A stretch of DNA of 64,000 nucleotides from Sanguinoderma infundibulare (taxonomy: Eukaryota > Basidiomycota > Agaricomycetes > Polyporales > Polyporaceae). Of this stretch, positions 32,360-43,261 are shown piece after piece. The notes under the pieces were generated by a model, which searched no databases, had not been told where the DNA came from, and saw only the letters and a list, made by a program, of their open reading frames with translations. The number at the start of each line of letters is the position of its first letter. Within the stretch, counting starts at the first letter, position 1. The translations under genes were made by a program, and so were the position numbers. The stretch spans positions 62,001 to 126,000 of the forward strand of contig JAVLRN010000011.1 in the NCBI GenBank assembly GCA_032821775.1, in the 5' to 3' direction.

Positions 32360-33910
32360 CGCGACCCAGAGAGGACAGTCTGGGGGAGGGAGAGGAGGGC
32401 AGGTAGCGGGACAGATGCTCGGAGGGAAGCAGGGCCACGGCCGGGGACTTATAGTTGAGAAGAACGCACGGCGGACGATAAGACGAATCTGGACAGCCGG
32501 GGCTAGCTGTCCACATGGTGCACGCTGATGCGGGTGTGACAGGTCTCCATACGGTCCCTCTCCCACTCGGTGTGGTCTTGCCAAAAGTCGAATCGCCCAG
32601 GCTTCGGCACAACTCTAAACGTGCTCATGTGAGCAACGGCCCATGCTGCTTCGCTGCTGTCGAGTAGCGCTTGTGCTGTGTTCTACCGCCGACCGGCAAT
32701 GTAACGCGTTTTGTCCCGCGACGTGTACCAAACCTTGCTACTGCCACTTGTAACTAAAAGTACCAGAGGGAGCAAGACGTACCTAGAATCGAGAGCGCGG
32801 CATGGCGGCCGGAGGCCAAGTTGCGGACCGCATTCCAAGCGCTGGGCAGACGAACAGTCGCGTTTCGCAGAGCAGGTGATCGGGCGAAGATGCATGCGCA
32901 TTTCGCAAAGGCGATCATTCGGTTGGCTCCCACGGTCTGTCGCGCGTAACAGCTTCAATGCGATGGCCTCCTCTCTATCGGCTGTTCTTCTCTTCGTCGA
33001 CGTGTCACCCCGTACTTACAACGCGGGAAGCATCTCACGGCGTTATGCCCCGCTAGAGCCCGATCGTTGCCCACTCAATAGACGATACTTAGACTTCTGG
33101 CCCTTTGGCAGACGTGGCAGCTGTACATAGCTCGGGATCCGTTGGCAGTGACAGCGGCCAGTGCGGGGTAAAGTCACATAGGTCGAGACGCGAGTACCAG
33201 GGAACCGAGCGCGGGCGCAGACAGTACCTGCGAGGACTCGCTTGGACGAGGCTTGGACATCCCAAGACGACCAGATCTGGACTCGGTGTGGCACTGCCGG
33301 CTGATCTCGCATTTCAGATAGCTGAGATCCTCGATCTATCAAGGCACGCCGACGACTCTCCGCGTCCTCAGCTGCAGGCTCTTGTCGGTCATGACATATG
33401 TACGGCGACAAACGCATTCCCAGCCCTCGTGTGCCCGAACTTCGACTTCTTCGCATCCCAATGATCGCTCATATGGCTAGTTTTGGCAACTTTGCCTCCT
33501 CCAACTTTGCTCCCGCAGTAATTCTCAGCAAAACCATCAGGGGAGCAAGGCCTTATGCCTATTGATGGCATCGAACAACATTGTGTAGTCACGGTGCTGC
33601 ACACGCTATCGTCTCCCCAGCTGTCACGTTTTGATCCTAAATCATATGCAGTCGCTCAGCTGTGCACGACGTTCGCGTCGCCATGCTACTAGCATGCAAC
33701 TTCCTCATGTGGTGTCGACAAACTAGTAGGGATCTCGTGCGAATTCGAATGAGTAGTCATGTTGCTTGATCTTCTATGGATACAGTGCTTTTCAGTCCTC
33801 TACGCTATCAATAATCATCCTGGTATCCTCCACTAGTCGCTGTTCGCCCATAACCATCATCACCTCTAGACCCACCACCTCCCAAACGACACACACCTCC
33901 CAAAAACCTA
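32360..33910. other. Long intergenic region, no supported gene
   Basis: About 1.55 kb. Open frames at 32711-33130 and 33105-33464 (+) and 33043-33456 (-) were read through. They lack ATG-proximal motifs, family resemblance or good splice sites. One segment (PADLAFQIAEILDLSRH, about 33290-33345) is F-box-like in flavour but isolated, possibly a relic. It includes the UNC93 promoter and the TRL1 3' flank. Confidence 0.4.
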
Positions 33911-36900
33911 TCAGCTCATCAAGCCCTTCACACGCCCCTTGACCCACACCTCCTTCAGCGGCACCGCCCACACCCCCGGGCGCCCCTTCCCCCCGTCCCT
34001 CTTCCACTCCCCCACCAGATCCCGCGCCTCCACCGGCGGCACGTTCTTGTTCCGCGTCCCCACCGTAACATGCAGCTTCTCCCTCACCTCGCCCGGCAGC
34101 CCCTCCACAAACGCCAGCCCGTCCCTATCCGGCTCCTCCCCCGCCTCCTCCGCCTCCACCGCGAGATCGACGACCGTGACCGCCATCACGCGCTCGCTCC
34201 ACACGACGTGCCCCAGCCGGAAGCCGAACAGCGGCGGCCGCCCTCGCTCGTTCAGCCCCCTGCACCTTGCCCACAGCTCGCCCTCGGCCGGCAGCCCCTT
34301 CGAGTGCACGATCGTCACGTGCGGCCGCTGCTGCACCCTTTTCTCCAGCACGAGCGTCTCCCACAACTCCCGCGCCTCCGCCGGCAGGCCCGCTCTCGCG
34401 CCCTCGACTGCGCGCCCGACGACGTCCAGCAGGTCGACCTCGGCGAGGAGGCCGTAGTAGCGCGGCTGCGCCCCCGCCCCCTTGTTTGCCTTCTTGCCCG
34501 CCGCAGCCGCAGGCCCCTCGCCCTGCTCCTTCGCGCCGCCCTTCTTGCCTCTCGTCTTTGGCTCGTACGCGCGCGCCGCGGCGAGCGCCTGGCCCACCTT
34601 CTCGCGCTCGGGCTCCTCCTTCCCGAGGTGCTCGACGACCGCGCCGACCGCGCGCGCCAGCGCGTCCTCGAGCGGCTCCTCGACGTCCATGTTCACGACG
34701 ACGTCCGCCTCCGAGTCACCGAGGTCCTCGGCGGTCTTGAGGAACTGCCAGACGACGTCCTCGTGCGTCCTCGAGGCGTCGGCGACGAGCGACTGGTGCT
34801 TGTCGCCGCGCCCGACGATGCGGTCGCCGCAGATCCGGTGGATCGTCGACGGGGGCAGGTCGAAGGACCAGTGGAGCGCGAGGAGCTTCGCGGGCGGGTT
34901 CAACTTCTGGGCGGCCTCGCGGAGCTGGTCGCGATGCACCTTCAGGTGGTTGTTCCTGTGTGCGACAGTGTGCGATCAGCTGGGCTCTTTGCAAGACACG
35001 ACGCATATATCTCTCTCTTACTTGTCCGCGATGACGACGTCGTGCGTCTTCAGCGCCTGCGTGACGTGCTTGATGAAGACCGGCGCGGGCTTCTTCGCGG
35101 TGACGTCGTCGCTCTGGACGTGCCCAAACCCGAACAGGTGCTGCAGCGCGACCGCGAGGGTCGTCTTGCCTGCAGGACGCGTTAGTCGTTTCAAGTCCAA
35201 CACTCGGTTAATACATATGGATCCTCACCGACACCAGGAATCGCCACCGGCACGATGATGACCTTCCCCTTCGTCAGGTCCACGTCCTTCGCCGCGCCCG
35301 TCTCCTCCGGCGCCTTCTCCGCCTCGCCCCGCGCCTTCTGGCCCTCCCCGCTCTCCATCCACTTCAGGAACCGGTCCCGCGTCGCGATGATGCCCTTCCC
35401 CTTCGTGAAGTTCGCGAACTGCGCCCGGTCGCGCCCGATCTCGCCGCACATCCACTCCACGTACAGCTTCGTCTCCGCCCGCCGCAGCTTGCTCTTCGGC
35501 ACGTTCGACGCGCTCGGGCCCTTGGACAGCAGCGTCTTCGTCACCTCGCGCCAGTCGCGGTACATCAGGTACGGCTCGTCGAACTTGACCTTGAAGAAGA
35601 AGGAGGACCCGGCCGGGTACGGCGACGCCGACTTGTCGCCCTTCGAGGGCGGGACGGTGACGTGCGTGCGGACGACGAAGCCCTCGACCGCCTCCCCGTT
35701 CCACTGTCCGGACCGCGAGACCTCGTCGGTGAAGGCCTTGACGTCGGCAATGGTGCCCAGGACGATGGACGGCGTCTGGATGAAGCCCCATTCATGTGCG
35801 AAGGCGTCGACGATTGATTGGGGTTGGGTCTGGAAGGCCTTCGTGCACGAGTTGAGGCCGTGCAGGTGCAGGCCCGTCTTGTCGACGCTGTACGGCAGGA
35901 CGTGCTCTTCGAAGGAATCGTCGCAAAGCTACGGAAACGTACCTCGTCAGCCTGAGGGACAGAATAAGGTTGAGAGGCATACCTCGGCGACAGCGGTCCA
36001 GTTCTTCTCCCAGAGCGTCTGCGCGAGCTGCTGCTCCGTCTTGCCGGCGGCCTCGAGGTGCTTTCGGAGCCATCTCTCGCCGACTTGGGCGTGCGACTCG
36101 GAGCCGGAGCCGGTGCCTGGTGTTGGCCCGACAGAGTGTTTTGAGGTGACGAGGAGCTTTTCGGGAGTGAGGGCGGCCATGAAGATGATGCATCCGTTCG
36201 ACTTGAGCGTGAGGGTATAGGGAGCAGCCGTGTGCGATTCGAGGGATCCCCACTGATAAAAGTAATTAGCGTAGTCCATACCAAGAAGTGGCATTCGGCA
36301 GGAAGACTTGGTCTCGTCCCTAGCCGCCAAGGGACAGCCTCAAATGCGCGGTCAAAAGGGAAAGGAAGAGACAGAACTACGCGGAGACTCTCCGTGCGCG
36401 CGTGCATATATCCCGCGAGGCCGACTGGTTGCTGAGGAAGGTCTATGCGTCGTGGCGAGAGCACGGAGCGTGCCAGTAAGGGTTGGAACAACGAAGCAGA
36501 GGGCAGCCCTCGAGGCGTGTCGTGAAGATATAGCACGGATTTCGTTGACGCGTCGCGAGGACAGAGAATCCGGCCGAAAGCCTCTCGAGGGCGCACGCGA
36601 CGAGTCCGACATGAGTGAAAGGAAGCCCGTCTATGCGAAATTCACCAGAAGGTTTGGCCGCGATCCCCAACAGGCTGGTGACGAGACTAGGGAAGTGCAA
36701 GAAGCAGCGGGGGAATACTCACCGTCGTCCAAGGCACCTCGCCAATGTTAAAGAACTTGTCATAGCCCCGCGCCACTATACGATGCTTCGTCCTTCCGGA
36801 CGCGTCCTTGATCTCTTGGGTGAAGAGGCCCCGGGCAAGCGTTGGGAAGGGAGACGGGATGTCGTAGTACTTGAACTCGTTCATCTTCCAGCTCCGGACG

Positions 36901-37109
36901 AAGATGCTATGCTCTGCTGGTGCCTGGTACTCGGACGACTTGACGAGCTTCGGTGACTTCTTGGACAGCGCCTTGAGAGCATCGATCAACTCATGGTCCT
37001 CTTGATCAACCTTGAGGTTCCGGAAGAACTCCTTGAGCTCCACGGAAGACTCAGGTCTCTCGTCACCGGTAACCGGAGCAGAAGAGGAGGAGTTGGAGTG
37101 AGAGGCCAT
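33911..37109 (-). CDS. TRL1: Fungal tRNA ligase TRL1 (ligase-kinase-CPDase)
   Basis: Trifunctional enzyme that heals and seals tRNA exons, and in fungi also splices HAC1-type mRNA. Exons: 37109-36723, 36252-35983, 35928-35229, 35169-35022 and 34955-33911 (849 residues, all phases consistent). The N-terminal ligase domain has the nucleotidyl-lysine motif in YTLTLKSNG (K146). Further conserved segments are EGFVVRTHV and SSFFFKVKFDEPYLMYRDWREV. The polynucleotide kinase has a P-loop PGVGKTTLA at about residue 450, created across the exon 3/4 junction. The C-terminal cyclic phosphodiesterase has both HxT motifs, HVTIVH (about 714) and HVTVGT (about 797). The first intron is 470 nt. The same frame is open upstream to an ATG at 37307 and encodes a presequence-like stretch. 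Confidence 0.95.
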
Positions 37110-37709
37110 GGTAACCTGTGTGCTGTTGGATTTATCGGAGACCAATGCCTGGGCTGCAGAGTACGGGCGAGTACGAAGCAAAGAGAAAGCCGGAGGACGA
37201 AGGAGAGGATGACGATGGGATGTGGCGAAGACGAGAATGCGGGGTTGAGGACGTACGATGAGATGCCGCAGGAAGCTGGAGCCTGTAGTGCTGCACCTAT
37301 ATACCATCCGTACCAGTGCGCACCCGCACGACAGGGGCACCCGCCGTTTGTGACTCGCCGACGCTACTGTCGTCGTGAGTTGGAAAGAGTCAATTCGATG
37401 GGCGACGCGAAACGCCACTCGATGGTCGTCCTGTGCAAGTTGCGCGCGCCCGTCGTCGACTCGTCTCCGGCTTGCCTCTTTCGTCGATACCGCCCCTCGA
37501 CAACCTCACATCAACGTCATTTGCTCGACTATATTGCTGATATCTGTCGACCATTCTCTCTAACCGCTGTGAATCTTGTGCCTGCGCTGTCGCTTCTTTA
37601 TCGTTTCGGTGGTCTGTCGTTCTGTTGCTCACCGCCGCTTCCTTTACCCCTTGGACTTGTACACCCCGGACCTGTTGTATAATACGCTTTAAGTCCCGTG
37701 TGATCTACC
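37110..37709. promoter_or_regulatory. Divergent promoter region TRL1/EXO70
   Basis: 600 bp between the two start codons. On the TRL1 side a TATA-like gtatatag at about 37298-37305 lies about 190 nt upstream of the TRL1 ATG and directly at the alternative upstream ATG (37307). The EXO70 side is pyrimidine-rich (37545-37660) with a ttgtataatacgc run at about 37675-37687. Confidence 0.5.
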
Positions 37710-40146
37710 ATGGATGATGAGACTGCGGAGATCGAGCTGGTACGTGCTGCAACAGCATTCGTAGATGTCCCCGGTCTGACGTCCGTTGTAGCTCGAACAG
37801 AATCTCAACAAGACTAGACAAATATCCCAGCGCATGACTTGTGAGTAGTACCACGTCGCGAATGGATATATTTCGTTTTATCTTCCGGCAGCTATCCTCT
37901 CCAGCTTCGACGCTCGCTTGGTCAAACTCGAGAAGTCCATCCTGCCTCTGTACACCTCCACACAGGTGCTCACGAGGCGCGCGAATAGTACGTACGGGCA
38001 GCCCCGCATCCCGTCTATTTGCGCCTCACAGAAGTGTCCCACCTAAGACGTCGAGAGTGCGCTGCAGAAGATTGACGAGATCGCCAGTTACCATGACGGA
38101 GTCGCGGCAGAGGAGGCGTTGATCTTGCGAGGGTGAGCACTCTTTCCGTCGATTGCGCTATGCCCTTGATCCTCAAAACCCACAATGAAGCCCGCAACCA
38201 AACCAACTTACCGCATACACCGAGGTGCTGGAGCGTATGAATGCAAGCGTCGCATTCAACAGCGCAGATTCCAGAGACAAGGTGCGAAATGAGCACTCTA
38301 GTTGCCGGGCGCACGTTGTCTCTAGCTTTCAGGGTGCAGGCGCGTCTCGTGGAAAGCGGCGCGAAGAAGCTCATCCAGCTCTACACCAAACTGGTCGCAG
38401 AAGGCTCGTCAGGAGTACCTCCTGGCGGCACCGAGTTCTCTTCCGTACCGTTCCCTCCACAGCTCCTCGTTACTCTCCGACCGCTCGTCGCCTTCCTTCG
38501 CACGCTTCCTCTTCCCGCAACACATCCATCGCATCCCGCAGCACCCGGGATCCAGTCCGCGCTGAAGGATGCCCAGAAGGGCTATGGCGACATGCGCGGG
38601 GCGTGGGTGCGCAAATGCCTCGAGACGTTTGGGAAGCGGGTGGTCGACAGAGCAGAGACAGTGGACGGAGTAACTGCCGGTCAGGAAGTAGGCAGATGGA
38701 CCGCGAGCATGCTCAGTGTTGCGGAGGTGGGTCAATACCGCTCATTTTCCTGCGTGTCCAACTTGCCTCACGACCGTCTGGCGGTATTCGCAGGAGGAGT
38801 ACGACCTCCTTCTTGAACTTGCCCCCTTGACCGCCGCGAACGCGCTCAACGCGACATACGCGGCCCTCATCTCCCCCCTGGCCGCGCTCTTCACCTCCAC
38901 CCTCGGGTCCCTCGGGTCCCTCATCAAGCGTAATCTAAACAAGAACACCTTCCTAGCGCTGTCCGCCTACTCCTCGCTCACGTCGCTACAAGCACGATGG
39001 AACGACGTCATGTCGCGACGCGCCGACCGGAAGGAGAACGAACTGAAGGAAGGGCTGCACTCGATTCGGGCGTCGTGCCTGCGGAGCTTCCCCGAGATCC
39101 TTGCTGACATTCGGCTAGCGGGCATGGGGAAGGGCGGGGAGCCCGGGACGGGTCTCGCGGAGTTCACGATTTCGGTATGTCATTCCGTGCGCGCAACATG
39201 CTGGACGACTTCCGACACATTTGTCGGTCACAGACCGTCCAATACATCGAGCGGTTGCTGGCGGTGCAGGACGCCGCTGCATCGGCGCTCCTCACGCTCG
39301 GCGACGGGAACTGGAAGATGGGCGAAGGGACGCAGATCGGGAAGACAAAGTCGACGGAGGTCGACGAGCAGACGGTGCTCGAGCATTTCACGTGTGCGTC
39401 CCCGTTCGCTGTCCTCCGTTCGTATGGACCGACCCTAGTCCGCCGTTCACCATCTTCGCAGACGATCTCGTCAACGGCGTCATCCAGTCCCTGGTCGCGC
39501 TCTCCAAGATGAGCAAGCGCCCCGCGTTCGGCGCGATCTTCCTCCTCAACAACGTCTCCTTCTTCCGCACGCAGCTCCTCGTCGAGCGCTCGAACTCGGT
39601 CGCCGCGATCCTCTCGCGGCCGACGCAGGACCTCCTCAACTCCAACTTCCGCGTCGCCAAGGCGGGCTACTTCGACGCCAACTTCTCGCCGCTCCTCCAG
39701 ACGCTCATCGACGAGAAGGACAAGGGGAAGAGCGCGGTCAAGGAGAAGTTCAACCGCTTCTTCGACCTCCTCGACGAGGTCACGGAGCGGCACCAGGTCG
39801 CGCGCGTGCTGGTCGACGACCCGGACGGGCGGGCAACCGTCGCGGACGAGGCGGTCAAGTTGGTCGTGCCGTCCTTGCAGCGGTTCATCCAGCGCAACCT
39901 CGGGAAGGAGTTCAGCAAGAGTGAGTGCGCGGATGCACCAATCGTATTCGTATTCGTATCCTAGGCGCAACCTTTTGCTGACACGCTCATCCCCTCGCAA
40001 TGCTTCACCAGACCCGCAGAAATGTGCGTGATGGTTCGACGTTTCGCGAACGAGTCCGTCGAAACTAACTTGAGAGACGGTTGTTTGCAGATATCAAGAT
40101 GCCTCCGGAGGACGTCGAAAACGTGATCAAGGGATTCTACGTGTAA
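37710..40146 (+). CDS. EXO70: Exocyst complex subunit EXO70
   Basis: Exocyst subunit that binds PI(4,5)P2 and Rho/Cdc42 GTPases and tethers secretory vesicles at the plasma membrane. Eleven exons: 37710-37739, 37792-37840, 37892-37987, 38048-38132, 38191-38281, 38340-38726, 38794-39174, 39234-39393, 39462-39920, 40012-40023 and 40091-40146 (601 residues). The N-terminal coiled coil is LEQNLNKTRQISQRMTSIL...LPLYTSTQVLTRRANN. Helical CorEx repeats follow (AYTEVLERMNASVAF, KCLETFGKRVVDRAE, ALFTSTLGSLGSLIKRN, NNVSFFRTQLL). The C-terminal membrane-binding helices are rich in Lys (KMPPEDVENVIKGFYV). Exon 10 is only 12 nt (AC CCG CAG AAA T) and keeps the frame. Length and motif order match the family. 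Confidence 0.93.
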
Positions 40147-40342
40147 GCCGTTTGTTTCCCGACCTGGTATGCTCGAGCGTTCAAGGTGTTGATGGGTTGT
40201 GCTTAGTGGCGGAACGAGCACATTGCCATTGCCACCACCACAGGAAAAGCTTACAAACACACTTCTACAACAAGCCGGCTGGGGATGGTAGGGATAAGGA
40301 GTGGTATGGCGCTGTGAGTGTTGTACAGCAGGCATTAAATTA

Positions 40343-43025
40343 TCACGTGTTTGGGTCTTCCTCATCCTCGCTTGGAGCGTCGACTTGCCAATAAGTTCTT
40401 CCATAGTCCAGAAACAGCTCCTGACCTGCTTTCACCTGCTTGTCCACTGCACACAGTAAGTGATAGCATGCTCCGAGATCTAAACGAGATTGTCACCTAC
40501 ATGTCGAAAAAACGATTTTGGTGTCTCCATCAATAACAAGCTCTGTAAGATGGAATTCATGATGCGCTTTACTGACAATTAGATCAGCAAACACCTACCA
40601 CTTGCCCCAGCGTTGGCTGAAACACCTTTTGGAGGATGATTAAGGCAACGGGTTGGGTCTCCGACTGTTGCAGCGTCTAAGACATTGTCGTCGTCGCCAT
40701 GCATAGTGAAAAGGTAGTTGAGACCCCTTTGCTGGTTGATCATCTCTTGTGCCTGATCAAACACAGGCCTATCCTTGTATTAGTGATAAGGTAGATCAGA
40801 AGCACCAGAAAGAAACTCCAACTGAGAGGGGATGATTTCTGCAATATATTCTAGCACAATGTCAGCAAGCTTTTTTTACAACACTATAAAAAGTGGTCAA
40901 CTACCTCCAAGCAAGCTGTTCTTGGGAATGTTGCTCTTGGCAAAGGTGCCTAAGCCATATGAACCCCGCTTGACTACAAGGTTCTAATGATCAAAACTTC
41001 AAATCAGCTGGCAAGCAGGGAGCGCCAACAACAAAAATCTTCTAACACTTATTTTTCCTCTCTGCACAGCAGTGTTTGAACACATGTGCTTGAATCGTTT
41101 TCCTCCCCTGCCCTTTCCTGTGGATAAAGTGTCAACAAACAATTCTGAACGATACTGAATTCTTACTGACTTCGAAGTGGCACTCATAGTCAACATAAAA
41201 GGTCAGGGCGTGGGATGAAAAGAAGAGCTTACCTGGGTTTGCAACCCTCGGGATTGCATTCCCTCCCGCTTGCTCGACAGGGGCACTTTTCGTCGCAGCC
41301 ATTGCACTGGCATCCTTGAGGTTGGCCTGACACGTGTAAGCAAAGGCAAACAATCAAGATTTTGTAGCATGACTTCACAATTGCATCTACACCTTTTTTG
41401 ACAATCGATGCCTCGTATCGTACAAGGGCAGGTTCTGTCTGTACATGGCCCTTGATGAATGCAGAATGCTAGCCTGGACATTGCCAATCAGCGTGATGAA
41501 TTCAGAGCTATTCAGGCATAGGTTTGATACTTTGGGGAGACATTCTGGTCTCTGGGTATAAAGGAACTGTGCGCGTCTTCTGCCGGAAGCATGAACCGCC
41601 TGTGGACAAAGACCTGAAAGTTTATAAATGTGAGCTATTGAAGCAGCAGCACAGATGACGAATGTGGATCACAGTGATACATTTCGTCTTGAACAATTTT
41701 GCGATCTTGCAGCTGTATTCATTAGGGAACAATCGGAGGGCTTCATGTATCTCTCGGTCAATAGCAAAAGTTTCATTTTCCTGGCCGCTTCCATTAGCTG
41801 GAGTGGGACAGTCGGATACGCAGGTACGCACAGGAAATTGCTCAACGTCGGCCAGGCGAAAGCAGTCAGGACCGCAAGCCCGAGCTATCCGGTCATCCTT
41901 GTGATTTGCAGTCAGAGGATCCGGCAAGTCGAACGGCGGGAATTTTTCCCCTGTGAGGACCGCCATTAGATCCAATGGGGACTTGCGGCCACTGCGTCAC
42001 TCACTGTGCAACATGCACAAACCCTCGATGCAGTTCATACTAGCACAGAACGATGTCGTCATGTCATCCACAGACTTGCCGAGCAGCGGCGCTCGAGGCC
42101 TTCTCAGATCGAAAACCCATTTTGACGAAACCGAGTTGCCCCAGTCAATGAGGTCGCTAGGTATTATTCCATTGCATGCATTTACTAAAATACACACACG
42201 AAGCTGAAGGGTGACGAGCGGAGAAACATACCGTTTGGTCATGGCAGCGATTAGACCAGACGGACCGCCGACCAGAGGAAAGAACTTGAGTGGGAGCTCG
42301 TCCATCGCCTCGAGAGAAACTCCGGCGTTGTGCAGACGCCAAACGGCTTCGAGCGCGATGAGCTTGGCTGCAGAGAGTCAGTGATAACAACGATGGATAA
42401 TAGCTACGATCGCAAGGAGCTTACAATCGACGTCATACCAGGAGTGGTGCCAGGCGAAGGTGGCGTGCGCTCGAGCAAAGCTCTTGATGCGCGGAGGCCA
42501 ACGGGGCTCGTCGGCATAAGGGATGAACTGGAGGATGCTGACGTCCAGGTCATGTTTGATGTTCTGTGTTGCAGGCGTGCAGCCCTCGTACTTCGAATAC
42601 GCGATGTGTTGACAAGAAAAGGGAGGGAGGGAGACTTCTTCCGCGACGCCGGAGATGTAGCATGTCTTTTCGTCGTCGCAGAACCATTGCAGGTACGAAA
42701 GTGCGTTACCGTCGCCCTCCATAGAGTCGTCGATACCTGAAAAGTCGGAGGCGAAGTCGCTGAAAGAGAGGGTGGACGGGAGGGCGGCGACGGCATGTAA
42801 GCTTCGGAGCAGCTGCTCGCAGTGTGGCGGCTCCCAGACGTAGAATCTCTTCCATGCATTGTGGTACGCCTCCTGGATTTGCTCGGGGATGCGGTGGAGC
42901 TCGCGCTCGCGTTCTGCAAACCGTTCGTTCTGGATTCGGATGAGGTCGGAGTCGGAATCGTCCTCAGAACGGGGCGTAGACGTTCGAGACGGAGACGTAG
43001 CCAAGGTCGTCTCTCGTGTGGACAT
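40343..43025 (-). CDS. EZH2: EZH2-type histone H3K27 methyltransferase (PRC2 catalytic subunit)
   Basis: Polycomb E(z) homologue, expected to methylate H3K27 and form facultative heterochromatin. Thirteen exons: 43025-42425, 42367-42232, 42156-42005, 41950-41673, 41613-41531, 41473-41379, 41326-41233, 41182-41047, 40983-40905, 40850-40817, 40768-40599, 40542-40501 and 40446-40343 (667 residues, all phases agree). The N-terminal part has FIPYADEPRWP. The SANT-like helix is EIHEALRLFPNEYSCKIAKLF. The Cys-rich CXC domain spans exons 6-7 (CIHQGPCTDRTCPC, DCQKRCRCN, GCQCNGCDEKCPCRASGREC). The SET domain follows (QRGKIS, YGLGTFAKSNIPKNSLLGEY, RCLNHPP, GQELFLDYGRTYW). The catalytic NH and DYxxxY are present. 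The SET-core motif reads NHPPKGVSANA, longer than the usual NHSxxPN. The 3' half is AT-richer than the 5' exon and its neighbours. Confidence 0.92.
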
Positions 43026-43261
43026 GCTCAGTGACAGGATACCAGGAGTTGAGCTGAATCGAGTCGTCGACCGAAAGAGCCCAACTGGAGGAAGGACGAG
43101 GATGAGCACAGACGACAACCTGAAGCTCGGGCTGCAGCACACCGGAGTAACGGGCAAGTCACGGCAGTCACACCCTCGTCACCGGGCCAGTGGGCGAGCC
43201 GGACTCGGAGCCCTGGGCAGCGACCACGACCTCCCCGACCTCGACTTACCCGTTTTCCGCC
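43026..43261. promoter_or_regulatory. Bidirectional promoter between EZH2 and ATG18
   Basis: The two start codons face away from each other only 236 bp apart, so both transcripts must start within this interval. No clear TATA box is seen. It suggests shared regulation, which is inference only. Confidence 0.7.

Noticed and set aside
32711..33464. Two overlapping + frames in the UNC93-TRL1 gap
   Set aside because: No recognisable motif apart from a short F-box-like string, and no consistent splice structure.
40777..40808. In-frame taa in the EZH2 SET region, first read as a nonsense mutation
   Set aside because: A 48-nt intron (40769-40816) with a branch-point-like ctaat and matching phase removes the stop and restores family-like sequence.
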